A stretch of DNA of 61,202 bases, from the NCBI RefSeq assembly GCF_002551245.1, contig NZ_NTGZ01000010.1, positions 1 through 61,202 of the forward strand. Reading direction: 5' to 3'. The notes beneath the pieces are model-generated. The model saw only the letters and a list, made by a program, of their open reading frames with translations. It searched no databases and had not been told where the DNA came from. Positions within the stretch are counted from its first letter, which is position 1, and each line of letters starts with the position of its first letter. Shown one piece after another: positions 51,735 through 59,711 of this stretch. Source of the DNA: Streptomyces sp. rh34 (GTDB taxonomy: Bacteria > Actinomycetota > Actinomycetes > Streptomycetales > Streptomycetaceae). The translations under genes were made by a program, and so were the position numbers.

Positions 51735-52187
51735 ATGCGCAGACCGGTGGCGATCGTGACCGCGCTCGTGCTGTTCGGGGAGGCGGTGGGCATCGTGCTC
51801 ATCAACGCCGTCCTGGCCACGGTCGCCGAGAACCAGAACATGTCGCTCGCCGGTCTGGACCCGGACGCCATGTCCACCGGCACCTGGGTGATGGGCGGCG
51901 TCTCCGGGCTGCTGCTGGTCCTGTGCGGGCTGGTCGCCCTGCTGGCCGGGGCCCGCGACCGGGCCCCGGGGCGCTTCGGACGCGTCGCCCTGATCGGCTG
52001 CGCGGTCGTGCACGGCGTCCTCGGCGCGGTCGTCGTCGGCCTGGTGGGCTGGGGCGCCTTCGCGTTCATGATGCTCGTGCTGGCCCTGCTGGTGCTCACC
52101 CTGCTGGCGTACGGGCCCGGGACCCGGGCCGAGGACGGCGCGAGCGACGAGGTGGCCCCGGCGGCGGCAAAGGGGCTGCCGGTCTAG
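51735..52187 (+). CDS. Small four-helix membrane protein, unknown function
   Basis: The 150-residue protein has four probable helices ([79 protein letters not shown]) and an acidic C-terminal tail. GGGGTGGA precedes the ATG. Its stop overlaps the stop of the convergent maf gene by 4 nt. I know no function. Confidence 0.82.
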   Translation: MRRPVAIVTALVLFGEAVGIVLINAVLATVAENQNMSLAGLDPDAMSTGTWVMGGVSGLLLVLCGLVALLAGARDRAPGRFGRVALIGCAVVHGVLGAVVVGLVGWGAFAFMMLVLALLVLTLLAYGPGTRAEDGASDEVAPAAAKGLPV

Positions 52188-52801
52188 AGGCCGCCGGTCT
52201 GGACCCACAGCTCCGTCACGGAGACGTCCAGTTCGCCCAGCAGTCGGCGCAGCAGTGGCAGCGAGAGCCCGATGACGTTGCCGTGGTCGCCCTCGATGGA
52301 GTCGACGAACGGGGCCGAGCGGCCGTCCAGCGTGAACGCCCCCGCGACGTGGAGCGGTTCGCCCGAGGCCACATACGCGGCGACCTCGGCGTCGCTCGGC
52401 TCGCCGAACCGTACGACCGTGGACGCCGTCGCCGACGCGGTGCGCCCGGTGGCGGTGTCGATCACGCTGTGCCCGGTCCGCAGGACGCCCGACCGGCCGC
52501 GCATCGACTTCCAGCGGGCGGTGGCCTCCTCGGCGTCGGCCGGCTTGCCCAGCGCCTCGCCGTCCAGCTCCAGCACCGAGTCGCAGCCGATGACCAGGGC
52601 GCCCGCCACCTCGGGGCGCTCCGCGACCGCCGCCGCCTTGGCCCGGGCCAGGACGAGCGCGAGCTCGGCGGGGGTCGGCGCGCTCAGGGCGTCCTCGTCC
52701 ACCCCGCTGACGATCACCTCGGGGGCGAAACCGGCCTGGCGCAGCAGGCCGAGACGGGCGGGGGAGGCGGAGGCGAGCACGAGACGGCGCTGATCAGTCA
52801 T
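52184..52801 (-). CDS. maf: Maf-like nucleotide pyrophosphatase
   Basis: The 205-residue Maf/Ham1-fold protein has [14 protein letters not shown], the catalytic-site [29 protein letters not shown] and [19 protein letters not shown]. It hydrolyses non-canonical or canonical nucleoside triphosphates to monophosphates. A -10-like TACGAT (complement of 52809-52814) ends 7 nt before ATG 52801, so this leaderless start is preferred over ATG 52810. It follows the small membrane-protein gene at 52854. Confidence 0.9.
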   Translation of the reverse strand: MTDQRRLVLASASPARLGLLRQAGFAPEVIVSGVDEDALSAPTPAELALVLARAKAAAVAERPEVAGALVIGCDSVLELDGEALGKPADAEEATARWKSMRGRSGVLRTGHSVIDTATGRTASATASTVVRFGEPSDAEVAAYVASGEPLHVAGAFTLDGRSAPFVDSIEGDHGNVIGLSLPLLRRLLGELDVSVTELWVQTGGL

Positions 52802-52853
52802 GCGAGCCATCGTAGAAGGGCCCGTGGGGGCCGAGGGGCCGCGGGCCCGCCGC

Positions 52854-52982
52854 TCAGCGGATGCCGAGCACGAACATCGCCACCAGCATGGCCATCGCCA
52901 GCAGGACGCCCGCTCTGCGCAGCATGGCCTGGGCGTCGCGCAGTTCCTTCGGCGGCTTGTTCTCGGGGTCGGACCACAGCAT
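52854..52982 (-). CDS. 42-residue single-helix membrane protein
   Basis: The frame is too short for usual gene calling: [18 protein letters not shown], then a single helix rich in Met/Leu/Val ending VLGIR. AGGA lies 8 nt before the ATG. The charged N-terminus plus one C-terminal helix, with a conserved-looking Pro/Lys/Glu segment, is typical of a real small protein. It reminds me of the tiny Streptomyces morphogenesis protein called MmpB, but I cannot confirm it. A perfect palindrome (53018-53033) stands 36 nt upstream. Confidence 0.7.
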   Translation of the reverse strand: MLWSDPENKPPKELRDAQAMLRRAGVLLAMAMLVAMFVLGIR

Positions 52983-53017
52983 GCTCCCGATCCTGCTGCG
53001 CCGCCCGTCCCCACGCC

Positions 53018-53033
53018 TGAGTACAGGTACTCA
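53018..53033. promoter_or_regulatory. 16-bp palindrome TGAGTAC-AG-GTACTCA
   Basis: A perfect 7-2-7 inverted repeat lies between the pcc terminator and the 42-residue protein gene. Position suggests an operator or promoter element of that gene. Confidence 0.45.
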
Positions 53034-53034
53034 A

Positions 53035-53063
53035 AGCCGCCCCCGATCGGGACGGGGGCGGCT
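53035..53063 (-). terminator. Terminator of the pccB-pccE operon
   Basis: An 11-bp perfect stem pairs 53035-53045 with 53053-53063 around ATCGGGA, 19 nt after the pccE stop. Confidence 0.85.
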
Positions 53064-53081
53064 CGCGGTCGGACCGGCGGC

Positions 53082-53288
53082 TCAGGCCGGCCAGTACGTC
53101 CGGGCCCAGGCGCGGGGGCCCGGCCGAGGGCGGCCGGTGCGGGCGATGCGCCCCGGGTCGGACCACTGTTCGGCCGGCAGCGGTGCGCCGGACGACACGG
53201 CGGACGCCGCCGCGGCGCGCGCCCGGACCACCGCCAGTGCGGCGGCCAGCTCCTCCGGGGTGGGGTTGCCCCGTACGACCTTGATCAT
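53082..53288 (-). CDS. pccE: Propionyl-CoA carboxylase epsilon subunit
   Basis: The 68-residue protein [20 protein letters not shown] matches the N-terminal helix of acyl-CoA carboxylase epsilon subunits, and ends with W-x-x-P-x-R-type residues ([18 protein letters not shown]). It binds the PccB hexamer and raises its activity with the alpha subunit. It lies 35 nt after pccB, with an AAAGG ribosome site, and shares its terminator. Confidence 0.9.
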   Translation of the reverse strand: MIKVVRGNPTPEELAAALAVVRARAAAASAVSSGAPLPAEQWSDPGRIARTGRPRPGPRAWARTYWPA

Positions 53289-53323
53289 GGGCAGACCTTT
53301 CTGCGAGCGGCTGATGGGACCGG

Positions 53324-54904
53324 TTAGAGCGGGATGTTGCCGTGCTTCTTCGGAGGCAGGGATTCCCGCTTCGTACGCAGCTGACGCAGCCCCTTGACGA
53401 TGTGGGCCCGGGTGTCGGACGGCATGATCACCGCGTCGACGTAGCCGCGCTCGGCCGCCACGTACGGGTTGAGCAGCGCGTCCTCGTAGTCCGTCATCAG
53501 TTCGGCCCGCGTCGCGTCCGGGTCCTCGGCGGCGGCGATGGCGCGGCGGTGCAGGATGTTCACCGCGCCCTGCGCCCCCATGACGGCGATCTGCGCGGTC
53601 GGCCAGGCGAGGTTCAGGTCGGCGCCCAGGTGCTTGGAGCCCATCACGTCGTACGCGCCGCCGAAGGCCTTGCGGGTGATGACGGTGATCAGCGGGACCG
53701 TCGCCTCCGCGTAGGCGTAGATCAGCTTCGCGCCGCGCCGGATGATGCCGCCGTACTCCTGGTCCACGCCCGGCAGGAAGCCCGGCACGTCCACGAAGGT
53801 GATGACGGGGACGTTGAACGCGTCGCAGGTGCGGACGAAGCGGGCCGCCTTCTCGCTGGCGTTGATGTCCAGGCAGCCGGCGAACTGCATCGGCTGGTTG
53901 GCGACGATGCCGACCGGGTGGCCCTCGACCCGGCCGAAGCCGGTGATGATGTTCGGCGCGAACAGGGCCTGGGTCTCCAGGAACTCGCCGTCGTCCAGCA
54001 CGTGCTCGATCGCGGTGTGCATGTCGTACGGCTGGTTCGCCGAGTCCGGGATGAGCGTGTCCAGCTCGCGGTCCTCGTCGGTGGTGGCGAGGTCCGCCTC
54101 CTCCGGGAAGGCCGGCGCCTCGGAGAGGTTGTTCGACGGGAGGTACGACAGCAGCGACTTGACGTACTCGATGGCGTCCTTCTCGTCGCCCGCCATGTGG
54201 TGCGCCACCCCGGAGGTGGTGTTGTGCGTACGGGCGCCGCCCAGCTCCTCGAAGCCGACGTCCTCGCCGGTGACCGTCTTGATGACGTCGGGACCGGTGA
54301 TGAACATGTGCGAGGTCTGGTCGACCATCACCGTGAAGTCGGTGATCGCGGGGGAGTAGACCGCCCCGCCCGCGCACGGGCCGACGATCAGCGAGATCTG
54401 CGGGATCACCCCGGAGGCGTGCACGTTGCGGCGGAAGATCTCGGCGAACAGGCCGAGCGCGACGACGCCTTCCTGGATGCGCGCGCCGCCGCCGTCGTTG
54501 ATGCCGATGACCGGACAGCCGGTCTTCAGCGCGAAGTCCATGACCTTGACGATCTTCTCGCCGTAGACCTCGCCGAGCGAACCGCCGAAGATCGTGAAGT
54601 CCTGCGAGTACACGCAGACCGGGCGGCCGTCGACCGTGCCGTAACCGGTGACGACTCCGTCCCCGTACGGGCGGTTCTTCTCGATGCCGAAGTTGGTGGA
54701 GCGGTGCCGGGCGAACTCGTCGAGCTCCACGAAGGAGCCCTCGTCCAGCAGCAGCTCGACCCGCTCACGGGCCGTCAGCTTGCCCTTGGCGTGCTGCTTC
54801 TCGACCGCGCGGGCCGAACCGGCGTGCGTCGCTTCGTCGATGCGGCGCGTGAGGTCCGCGAGCTTGCCCGCGGTGGTGTGGATGTCGCTTAGCGGCTCGG
54901 ACAT
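53324..54904 (-). CDS. pccB: Propionyl-CoA carboxylase beta (carboxyltransferase) subunit
   Basis: The 526-residue carboxyltransferase moves carboxyl from biotin to propionyl-CoA, making methylmalonyl-CoA. It has the two crotonase-like halves with oxyanion motifs [13 protein letters not shown] and [14 protein letters not shown], and [14 protein letters not shown] and [14 protein letters not shown]. Asp419 in AYDVM corresponds locally to Asp422 of S. coelicolor PccB, reported as a specificity residue, which favours propionyl-CoA. ATG 54904 is preceded by AGGGAG. It is in an operon with pccE and divergent from birA. Confidence 0.95.
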   Translation of the reverse strand: MSEPLSDIHTTAGKLADLTRRIDEATHAGSARAVEKQHAKGKLTARERVELLLDEGSFVELDEFARHRSTNFGIEKNRPYGDGVVTGYGTVDGRPVCVYSQDFTIFGGSLGEVYGEKIVKVMDFALKTGCPVIGINDGGGARIQEGVVALGLFAEIFRRNVHASGVIPQISLIVGPCAGGAVYSPAITDFTVMVDQTSHMFITGPDVIKTVTGEDVGFEELGGARTHNTTSGVAHHMAGDEKDAIEYVKSLLSYLPSNNLSEAPAFPEEADLATTDEDRELDTLIPDSANQPYDMHTAIEHVLDDGEFLETQALFAPNIITGFGRVEGHPVGIVANQPMQFAGCLDINASEKAARFVRTCDAFNVPVITFVDVPGFLPGVDQEYGGIIRRGAKLIYAYAEATVPLITVITRKAFGGAYDVMGSKHLGADLNLAWPTAQIAVMGAQGAVNILHRRAIAAAEDPDATRAELMTDYEDALLNPYVAAERGYVDAVIMPSDTRAHIVKGLRQLRTKRESLPPKKHGNIPL

Positions 54905-55059
54905 CGGGGGGCGGCTCCCTGCCTGGTCACGGGGACGACGTCTGGCACCGGTCACGGGGGGACGGCCAGCCGTCAGTCCGGCTCTGGCTACTGACTCGTA
55001 GGGTATCGGCGCGCCTCCGGAAAGGCAGTGCGTCCTTTGCCACACCTAGGCTGGGTTGC

Positions 55060-55929
55060 ATGACACCACCGGATGCGCCACACAACCGCTGGTCGGATCT
55101 CGACCGGCCGCCCCTCAACGTGACCGCGCTGCGTCGCGGACTGCTGCGGCCGGACGCGCTGTGGACGTCGCTGGAGGTCGTGGGGTCCACCGGATCCACC
55201 AACACCGACCTCGCCGGGCAGGCCCGTGGCGGGGCGGTGGGCGAGGGCACGGTGCTGGTCGCCGAGGAGCAGACCGCGGGGCGCGGACGGCTGGAGCGGA
55301 GCTGGACCGCACCGCCCCGCTCCGGGCTGTTCCTCTCGGTGTACCTGGAGCCCGGTGACATCCCCGTGGAGCGTTGGGGGTGGGTGCCGCTGCTGGCCGG
55401 GGTCGCCGCCGCGACCGGGCTCGCGAAGTCGGCGGGTGTCGACATGTCGCTGAAATGGCCCAACGACCTGCTCGTCTCGGTGGAGGGGGAGGAACGCAAG
55501 ACGGGCGGCATCCTCGGCGAGTTCGCCGGGGACGGCATCGTCGTCGGCCTCGGCATCAACGTCTCGCTCCGCGCCGACGAGCTGCCCGCCCCCACCGCCG
55601 GGTCGCTGGCGCTCGCCGGAGCGGTCTCCACCGACCGGGAGACCCTGCTGCGCGCCGTCCTGCGGTCGCTGGAGCACTGGTACGGCCAGTGGAAGGCGGC
55701 CGGTGGCGACGCGGCCGCGAGCGGGCTCCAGGCCGCCTACGCGGCGGGCTGCGCGACGCTGGACCGGACCGTGCGGGCGGAGCTGCCAGGGGGGACGTCC
55801 CTGGTCGGCGAGGCGGTCGCGATCGACGGGGACGGACGTCTCGTCCTCTCCACCGAGGACGGGCTCCAGCAGCCGGTCTCGGCCGGGGACATCGTCCACC
55901 TGCGGGGCGCGGCGGGCGGCCTGACCTGA
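55060..55929 (+). CDS. birA: Biotin--[acetyl-CoA-carboxylase] ligase
   Basis: It attaches biotin to carrier Lys residues, here presumably that of the carboxylase alpha subunit. The 289-residue protein has the biotin/ATP loop TAGRGRLERSW, LKWPNDLLV, KTGGILGE and GLGINVS, plus a C-terminal SH3-like domain. There is no N-terminal winged helix, so it is a mono-functional (non-repressor) type. A -10-like TAGGCT (55047-55052) ends 7 nt before the ATG. The 178 nt to cya hold no gene. Confidence 0.95.
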   Translation: MTPPDAPHNRWSDLDRPPLNVTALRRGLLRPDALWTSLEVVGSTGSTNTDLAGQARGGAVGEGTVLVAEEQTAGRGRLERSWTAPPRSGLFLSVYLEPGDIPVERWGWVPLLAGVAAATGLAKSAGVDMSLKWPNDLLVSVEGEERKTGGILGEFAGDGIVVGLGINVSLRADELPAPTAGSLALAGAVSTDRETLLRAVLRSLEHWYGQWKAAGGDAAASGLQAAYAAGCATLDRTVRAELPGGTSLVGEAVAIDGDGRLVLSTEDGLQQPVSAGDIVHLRGAAGGLT

Positions 55930-56107
55930 GGGGGGCCGCGCTCCCGACGGGCGTACGGGCGGATACCGCGTATGCCTGGGATGTCACGCGCGACGCACCG
56001 GGGACGGGCGGCCAAGGACGTGAGCTGGGGCACACCTGCCGTATCGTTGAGGCGATCCAGCGACAGATCGGCAGGGCAGTGCGCAGGGAACGGGCAGGAG
56101 GCGGCTG

Positions 56108-57307
56108 GTGACCGTCGGCGACACGACGTCCGGCGCGGGTGAGGAGCCCGGGCCGGACTCCTCGGTCCACGCCACACCCCACCACGAGGTCGACCACACG
56201 GTGGAACCGACCGACGACCCCCTCGCCATCCGCCTCGAAGCGCTGATCCTGGGGGCCGACCGGCGCTACACGCCCTTCCAGGCGGCCCGCACCGCCGGGG
56301 TCTCCATGGACCTGGCCTCCCGGTTCTGGCGGGCCATGGGCTTCGCCGACATCGGCCAGGCCAAGGCGCTCACCGAGGCCGACGTGCTCGCCCTGCGGCG
56401 GCTCGCCGGCCTCGTCGAGGCGGGGCTGCTCAGCGAGCCGATGGCGATCCAGGTCGCCCGCTCCACCGGGCAGACCACCGCCCGGCTGGCCGAGTGGCAG
56501 ATCGACTCGTTCCTGGAGGGGCTGACCGAGCCGCCCGAGCCCGGCATGACCCGCACCGAGGTCACGTACCCGCTGGTCGAGCTGCTGCTCCCGGAGCTCC
56601 AGGAGTTCCTCGTCTACGTGTGGCGGCGCCAGCTCGCCGCCGCCACCGGCCGGGTCGTGCAGGCCGCGGACGACGAGGAGATGGTCGACCGGCGGCTCGC
56701 CGTCGGCTTCGCCGACCTGGTCGGCTTCACCCGGCTGACCCGGCGCCTCGAGGAGGAGGAGCTCGGCGAGCTGGTCGAGTCCTTCGAGACGACCGCCGCC
56801 GACCTGGTCGCCGCGCACGGCGGCCGGCTCATCAAGACCCTCGGCGACGAGGTCCTCTTCGCCGCCGACGACGCGGGCACGGCCGCCGAGATAGCGCTCC
56901 GGCTGATCGAGGCGATGTCCCAGGACGAGACGATGCCCGCCCTGCGCGTGGGCATCGCCTTCGGCACGGTCACCACCCGGATGGGCGACGTCTTCGGCAC
57001 CACGGTGAACCTCGCCAGCCGGCTCACCTCGATAGCGCCGAAGGACGCCGTCCTGGTCGACGGGGCGTTCGCCAAGGAGCTGGTCCGGCACGGCGACGCC
57101 CCGGAGTCCGAGGCGCAGGCCGCCGAGGCCGTCGCGGCCGCCGCCGAACGGGCCCGGGTCGCCGAGAAGGAGGGCCGCGCGCCCGACGACGAGCCGCCGC
57201 TGCCCACGTACCGCTTCGGGCTCCAGCCGATGTGGCAGCGTCCGGTGCGCGGGCTCGGCGTGGTGGAGCCGTGGCTGCTGGCCCGGCGGGGGAAGACCGG
57301 CTCCTGA
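56108..57307 (+). CDS. cya: Class III adenylate cyclase
   Basis: The 399-residue protein has an N-terminal regulatory domain of about 185 residues (a helical region with a MerR-like helix pattern, YTPFQAARTAGVSMDLASRFW) and a class III catalytic domain with metal Asp residues in FADLVGFTRLTRR and KTLGDEVLFAADD, and GTTVNLASRLT. It makes cAMP; in S. coelicolor Cya is linked to germination and development. The GTG has AGGAG upstream. The single cytoplasmic form has no membrane helices. Confidence 0.94.
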   Translation: MTVGDTTSGAGEEPGPDSSVHATPHHEVDHTVEPTDDPLAIRLEALILGADRRYTPFQAARTAGVSMDLASRFWRAMGFADIGQAKALTEADVLALRRLAGLVEAGLLSEPMAIQVARSTGQTTARLAEWQIDSFLEGLTEPPEPGMTRTEVTYPLVELLLPELQEFLVYVWRRQLAAATGRVVQAADDEEMVDRRLAVGFADLVGFTRLTRRLEEEELGELVESFETTAADLVAAHGGRLIKTLGDEVLFAADDAGTAAEIALRLIEAMSQDETMPALRVGIAFGTVTTRMGDVFGTTVNLASRLTSIAPKDAVLVDGAFAKELVRHGDAPESEAQAAEAVAAAAERARVAEKEGRAPDDEPPLPTYRFGLQPMWQRPVRGLGVVEPWLLARRGKTGS

Positions 57308-57406
57308 GCGCGGTTCGCCCCTTCGGCGAGCCTCTGTCGTCGCGCCTCCGCCCCGGTCGTCACGCCCCCGCCCCGTCCCGCCCTGTCGGGGCGGCGCCGT
57401 CCTGTC

Positions 57407-57433
57407 TAGGATCCGTGACGGTAACGCTCGTTA
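57407..57433 (+). promoter_or_regulatory. Promoter -10 and operator-like palindrome before the enoyl-CoA hydratase gene
   Basis: TAGGAT (57407-57412) is a good -10; the palindrome TAACG-CT-CGTTA (57422-57433) begins about where transcription would start, an arrangement typical of TetR-type repression. Confidence 0.45.
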
Positions 57434-57461
57434 ACAGGCCGTCCATGACAGGGGTGCAGCC

Positions 57462-58274
57462 ATGACCGTCACGTCCGAGCAGCGGTACGGGGAGTTCGTC
57501 GTCGTACGGCGGCACGAGGGGCAGGATCATGTCGCCGAGCTGGTCCTCGACCGGCCCAAGGCCATGAACGCCGTCTCCACCGACATGGCCCGCTCCATCG
57601 CCGCCGCCTGCGACGCGCTCGGCGCCGACCGGGACGTCCGGGCCACCGTCCTGACCTCCAGCCACGAGCGGGCCTTCTGCGTGGGCGCCGACCTCAAGGA
57701 GCGCAACTCCTTCACCGACGCCGACCTCGTACGTCAGCGGCCCACCGCGCGCGCCGCCTACACCGGGGTCCTGGAGCTGCCGATGCCGGTGATCGCCGCC
57801 GTGCACGGCTTCGCCCTCGGCGGCGGCTTCGAGCTCGCCCTCGCCTGCGATGTGATCGTTGCCGACGCCACCGCCGTGGTCGGGCTGCCCGAGGTGTCCG
57901 TGGGCGTCATCCCGGGCGGCGGAGGTACGCAGCTGCTGCCGCGCCGGGTGGGGGCGGCGCGCGCCGCCGAGCTGGTGTTCAGCGCCCGCCGGGTCGAGGC
58001 CGCCGAGGCGCGCGAACTGGGGCTGGTCGACGAGCTGGTCGAGGCGGGCCGGGACCGCGAGGAGGCCCTCGCGCTGGGCGGCCGGATCGCCGCCAACTCA
58101 CCGGTCGGGCTGCGTGCGGCCAAGAAGGCGCTCCGGCTGGGCCAGGGGCTCGACCTGCGGGCGGGACTGGAGGTGGAGGACGCGGCCTGGCGGTCGGTGG
58201 CCTTCTCCGGGGACCGTGCGGAGGGGGTGGCCGCGTTCAACGAGAAGAGGCGGCCCGACTGGCCCGGCGCATGA
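57462..58274 (+). CDS. Enoyl-CoA hydratase/isomerase family protein
   Basis: The 270-residue crotonase-fold protein has DRPKAMNAVSTDMA, the oxyanion/active-site stretches FCVGADLKERN and HGFALGGGFELALACD, and GLPEVSVGVIPGGGGTQLLPR with the catalytic Glu position of hydratases. It probably hydrates trans-2-enoyl-CoAs in fatty- or amino-acid oxidation. GGGGTG precedes the ATG. It is monocistronic, with a palindrome at its promoter. Confidence 0.92.
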   Translation: MTVTSEQRYGEFVVVRRHEGQDHVAELVLDRPKAMNAVSTDMARSIAAACDALGADRDVRATVLTSSHERAFCVGADLKERNSFTDADLVRQRPTARAAYTGVLELPMPVIAAVHGFALGGGFELALACDVIVADATAVVGLPEVSVGVIPGGGGTQLLPRRVGAARAAELVFSARRVEAAEARELGLVDELVEAGRDREEALALGGRIAANSPVGLRAAKKALRLGQGLDLRAGLEVEDAAWRSVAFSGDRAEGVAAFNEKRRPDWPGA

Positions 58275-58281
58275 GATCCGA

Positions 58282-58294
58282 TGACACAGCGTGA
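58282..58294 (+). promoter_or_regulatory. BldD-type box before the GGDEF gene
   Basis: TGACACAGCGTGA matches the published BldD consensus TNACNC(A/T)GNNTNA at every fixed position, 98 nt before the GGDEF gene start. Confidence 0.6.
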
Positions 58295-58302
58295 GTATTT
58301 CA

Positions 58303-58322
58303 CGGTATCTCGCGGTATCTCG
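58303..58322 (+). repeat. 10-bp tandem direct repeat CGGTATCTCG x2
   Basis: The unit occurs at 58303-58312 and 58313-58322, one helical turn apart, just after the BldD-type box and before an unusually AT-rich stretch (58323-58380). Confidence 0.7.
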
Positions 58323-58392
58323 CGCAAAAATAGTTGAAATTAGTTAAGCATCAAACTGATCAAAAGGGGACAAATCTACATAGGCTGTGGAA

Positions 58393-59547
58393 ATGGGTGG
58401 TGACGATGTGCGGCTGCGGGCCGTGGTTTCGCTGGCGCAGGCCATGGCCGCGGCCTACACGCCGCGCGAATCGTGGCGGGCGGCGGCGCTGGGTGCCTGC
58501 GAGGCGCTGAGCGGCAGTTTCGCCGCGCTCTCCGTGTGGGAGCGGGACCGGGGCAGGCTGCGGGTGCTGGTGAACGCGGGGCAACGCGCCGAGGGGGAGG
58601 AGGAGTTCCCCGAGGAGGAGGCCTACCCGGTCCACGAGTTCCCGGAGATCACCGAGTTCCTCCACGAGCGGTGGGCCGGCGGCGGCGAGCCCGACGCCTG
58701 GGTGGAGACCGCCGACGGGCAGCCCGGCGCGGGCGGTCCGGCGCGCGGCGCCCGCCCCTACTGCCACCAGCGGGTCGCGGCGCTCCGGCGGCGCGGCCGG
58801 GGCTGCTGCGTGGTCGCGCCGATCGTGCTGCACGGCCGGGCCTGGGGCGAGCTGTATGTGGCGCGGCCGGCCGGGCAGCCCGTCTTCGGCCGGGCCGACG
58901 CGGACTTCGCGACCGTGCTCGCCGCCGTCGTGGCCTCCGGGATCGCCCAGACCGAGCGGCTGGAGGAGGTCCGCAAGCTGGCCTTCACCGACCCGCTGAC
59001 CGGTCTGGCCAACCGCCGGGCGGTCGACATCCGGCTCGACGAGGCCGTCGAGCGGCACCGTGTCGACGACACGGTCGTCAGCCTCGTCGTCTGCGACCTG
59101 AACGGTCTCAAGGCGGTGAACGACACCCATGGCCACGCCATCGGCGACCGTCTGCTGGAACGTTTCGGCTCCGTGCTGTCGCTGTGCGGGGCGATGCTGC
59201 CGGAGGCGCTGGCGGCCCGGCTGGGCGGCGACGAGTTCTGTCTGCTCGCGGCGGGTCCCCCGGCCGACGCGGTGGTCGCCGTCGCCACCGAGCTGTGCGA
59301 CCGGGCGGCGGTGATCGAGCTGGGCGACGGGGTCGCCTGCGGGGTCGCGTCGACCGGCGACCCGATCGGCCCGGTGCGCTCGGCCAGGCGGCTGTTCCGG
59401 CTCGCGGACGCCGCCCAGTACCGGGCCAAGGCCGCCCGCTCGCTGGGTCCTGTGGTGGCCGGGCGGGACGGCGAGGTCATCCGGCTCGCGGACTCCCCGC
59501 CCAAGTCCGCGCACGACCGGCGCAGGCTGCGCGGCAACCGTCCGTGA
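58393..59547 (+). CDS. GAF-GGDEF diguanylate cyclase
   Basis: The 384-residue cytoplasmic protein has an N-terminal GAF-like domain (about 5-175, ALSVWERDRGRLRVLVNAGQ, WGELYVARPAGQPVF) and a GGDEF domain (FTDPLTGLANRR, DLNGLKAVNDTHGH, and LGGDEF with Gly278-Gly279-Asp280-Glu281-Phe282), intact for c-di-GMP synthesis. There is no EAL domain. ATG 58393 lies 6 nt after a -10-like TAGGCT (58381-58386), so a leaderless mRNA is likely; GTG 58387 would overlap the transcription start. It matches the S. coelicolor gene I recall next to hutH; the cdgE name is possible but unsure. Confidence 0.9.
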   Translation: MGGDDVRLRAVVSLAQAMAAAYTPRESWRAAALGACEALSGSFAALSVWERDRGRLRVLVNAGQRAEGEEEFPEEEAYPVHEFPEITEFLHERWAGGGEPDAWVETADGQPGAGGPARGARPYCHQRVAALRRRGRGCCVVAPIVLHGRAWGELYVARPAGQPVFGRADADFATVLAAVVASGIAQTERLEEVRKLAFTDPLTGLANRRAVDIRLDEAVERHRVDDTVVSLVVCDLNGLKAVNDTHGHAIGDRLLERFGSVLSLCGAMLPEALAARLGGDEFCLLAAGPPADAVVAVATELCDRAAVIELGDGVACGVASTGDPIGPVRSARRLFRLADAAQYRAKAARSLGPVVAGRDGEVIRLADSPPKSAHDRRRLRGNRP

Positions 59548-59675
59548 ACCCGGGCGCGCCGTGCGCGGGTGGGCGCGGGCGCGTCGTTTCGGCGTGGTGG
59601 CGGCGCACCAGGCCTCGGCGCAGGGCCGCTCACGTACTCCTTCGGTCCCGTAAGGGGCTCCGGGCCGCACCACTA

Positions 59676-59704
59676 GTGACATGAAGGGTTTCAGTCCGTA
59701 CGCT
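59676..59704 (+). promoter_or_regulatory. Promoter of hutH
   Basis: GTGACA (59676-59681) and TACGCT (59699-59704) are 17 nt apart, a near-consensus promoter; the -10 ends 7 nt before the ATG, so the mRNA should be leaderless. Confidence 0.65.
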
Positions 59705-59711
59705 GCTGAAT

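Noticed and set aside
53342..54892. 516-residue plus-strand frame opposite pccB
   Set aside because: Mirror frame of a full carboxyltransferase; no family motifs.
57421..57436. GlnR-like site (GTAAC-N6-TAACA) before the enoyl-CoA hydratase gene
   Set aside because: The second half lacks the GAAAC part of GlnR boxes; the TAACG-CT-CGTTA palindrome explains the bases better.
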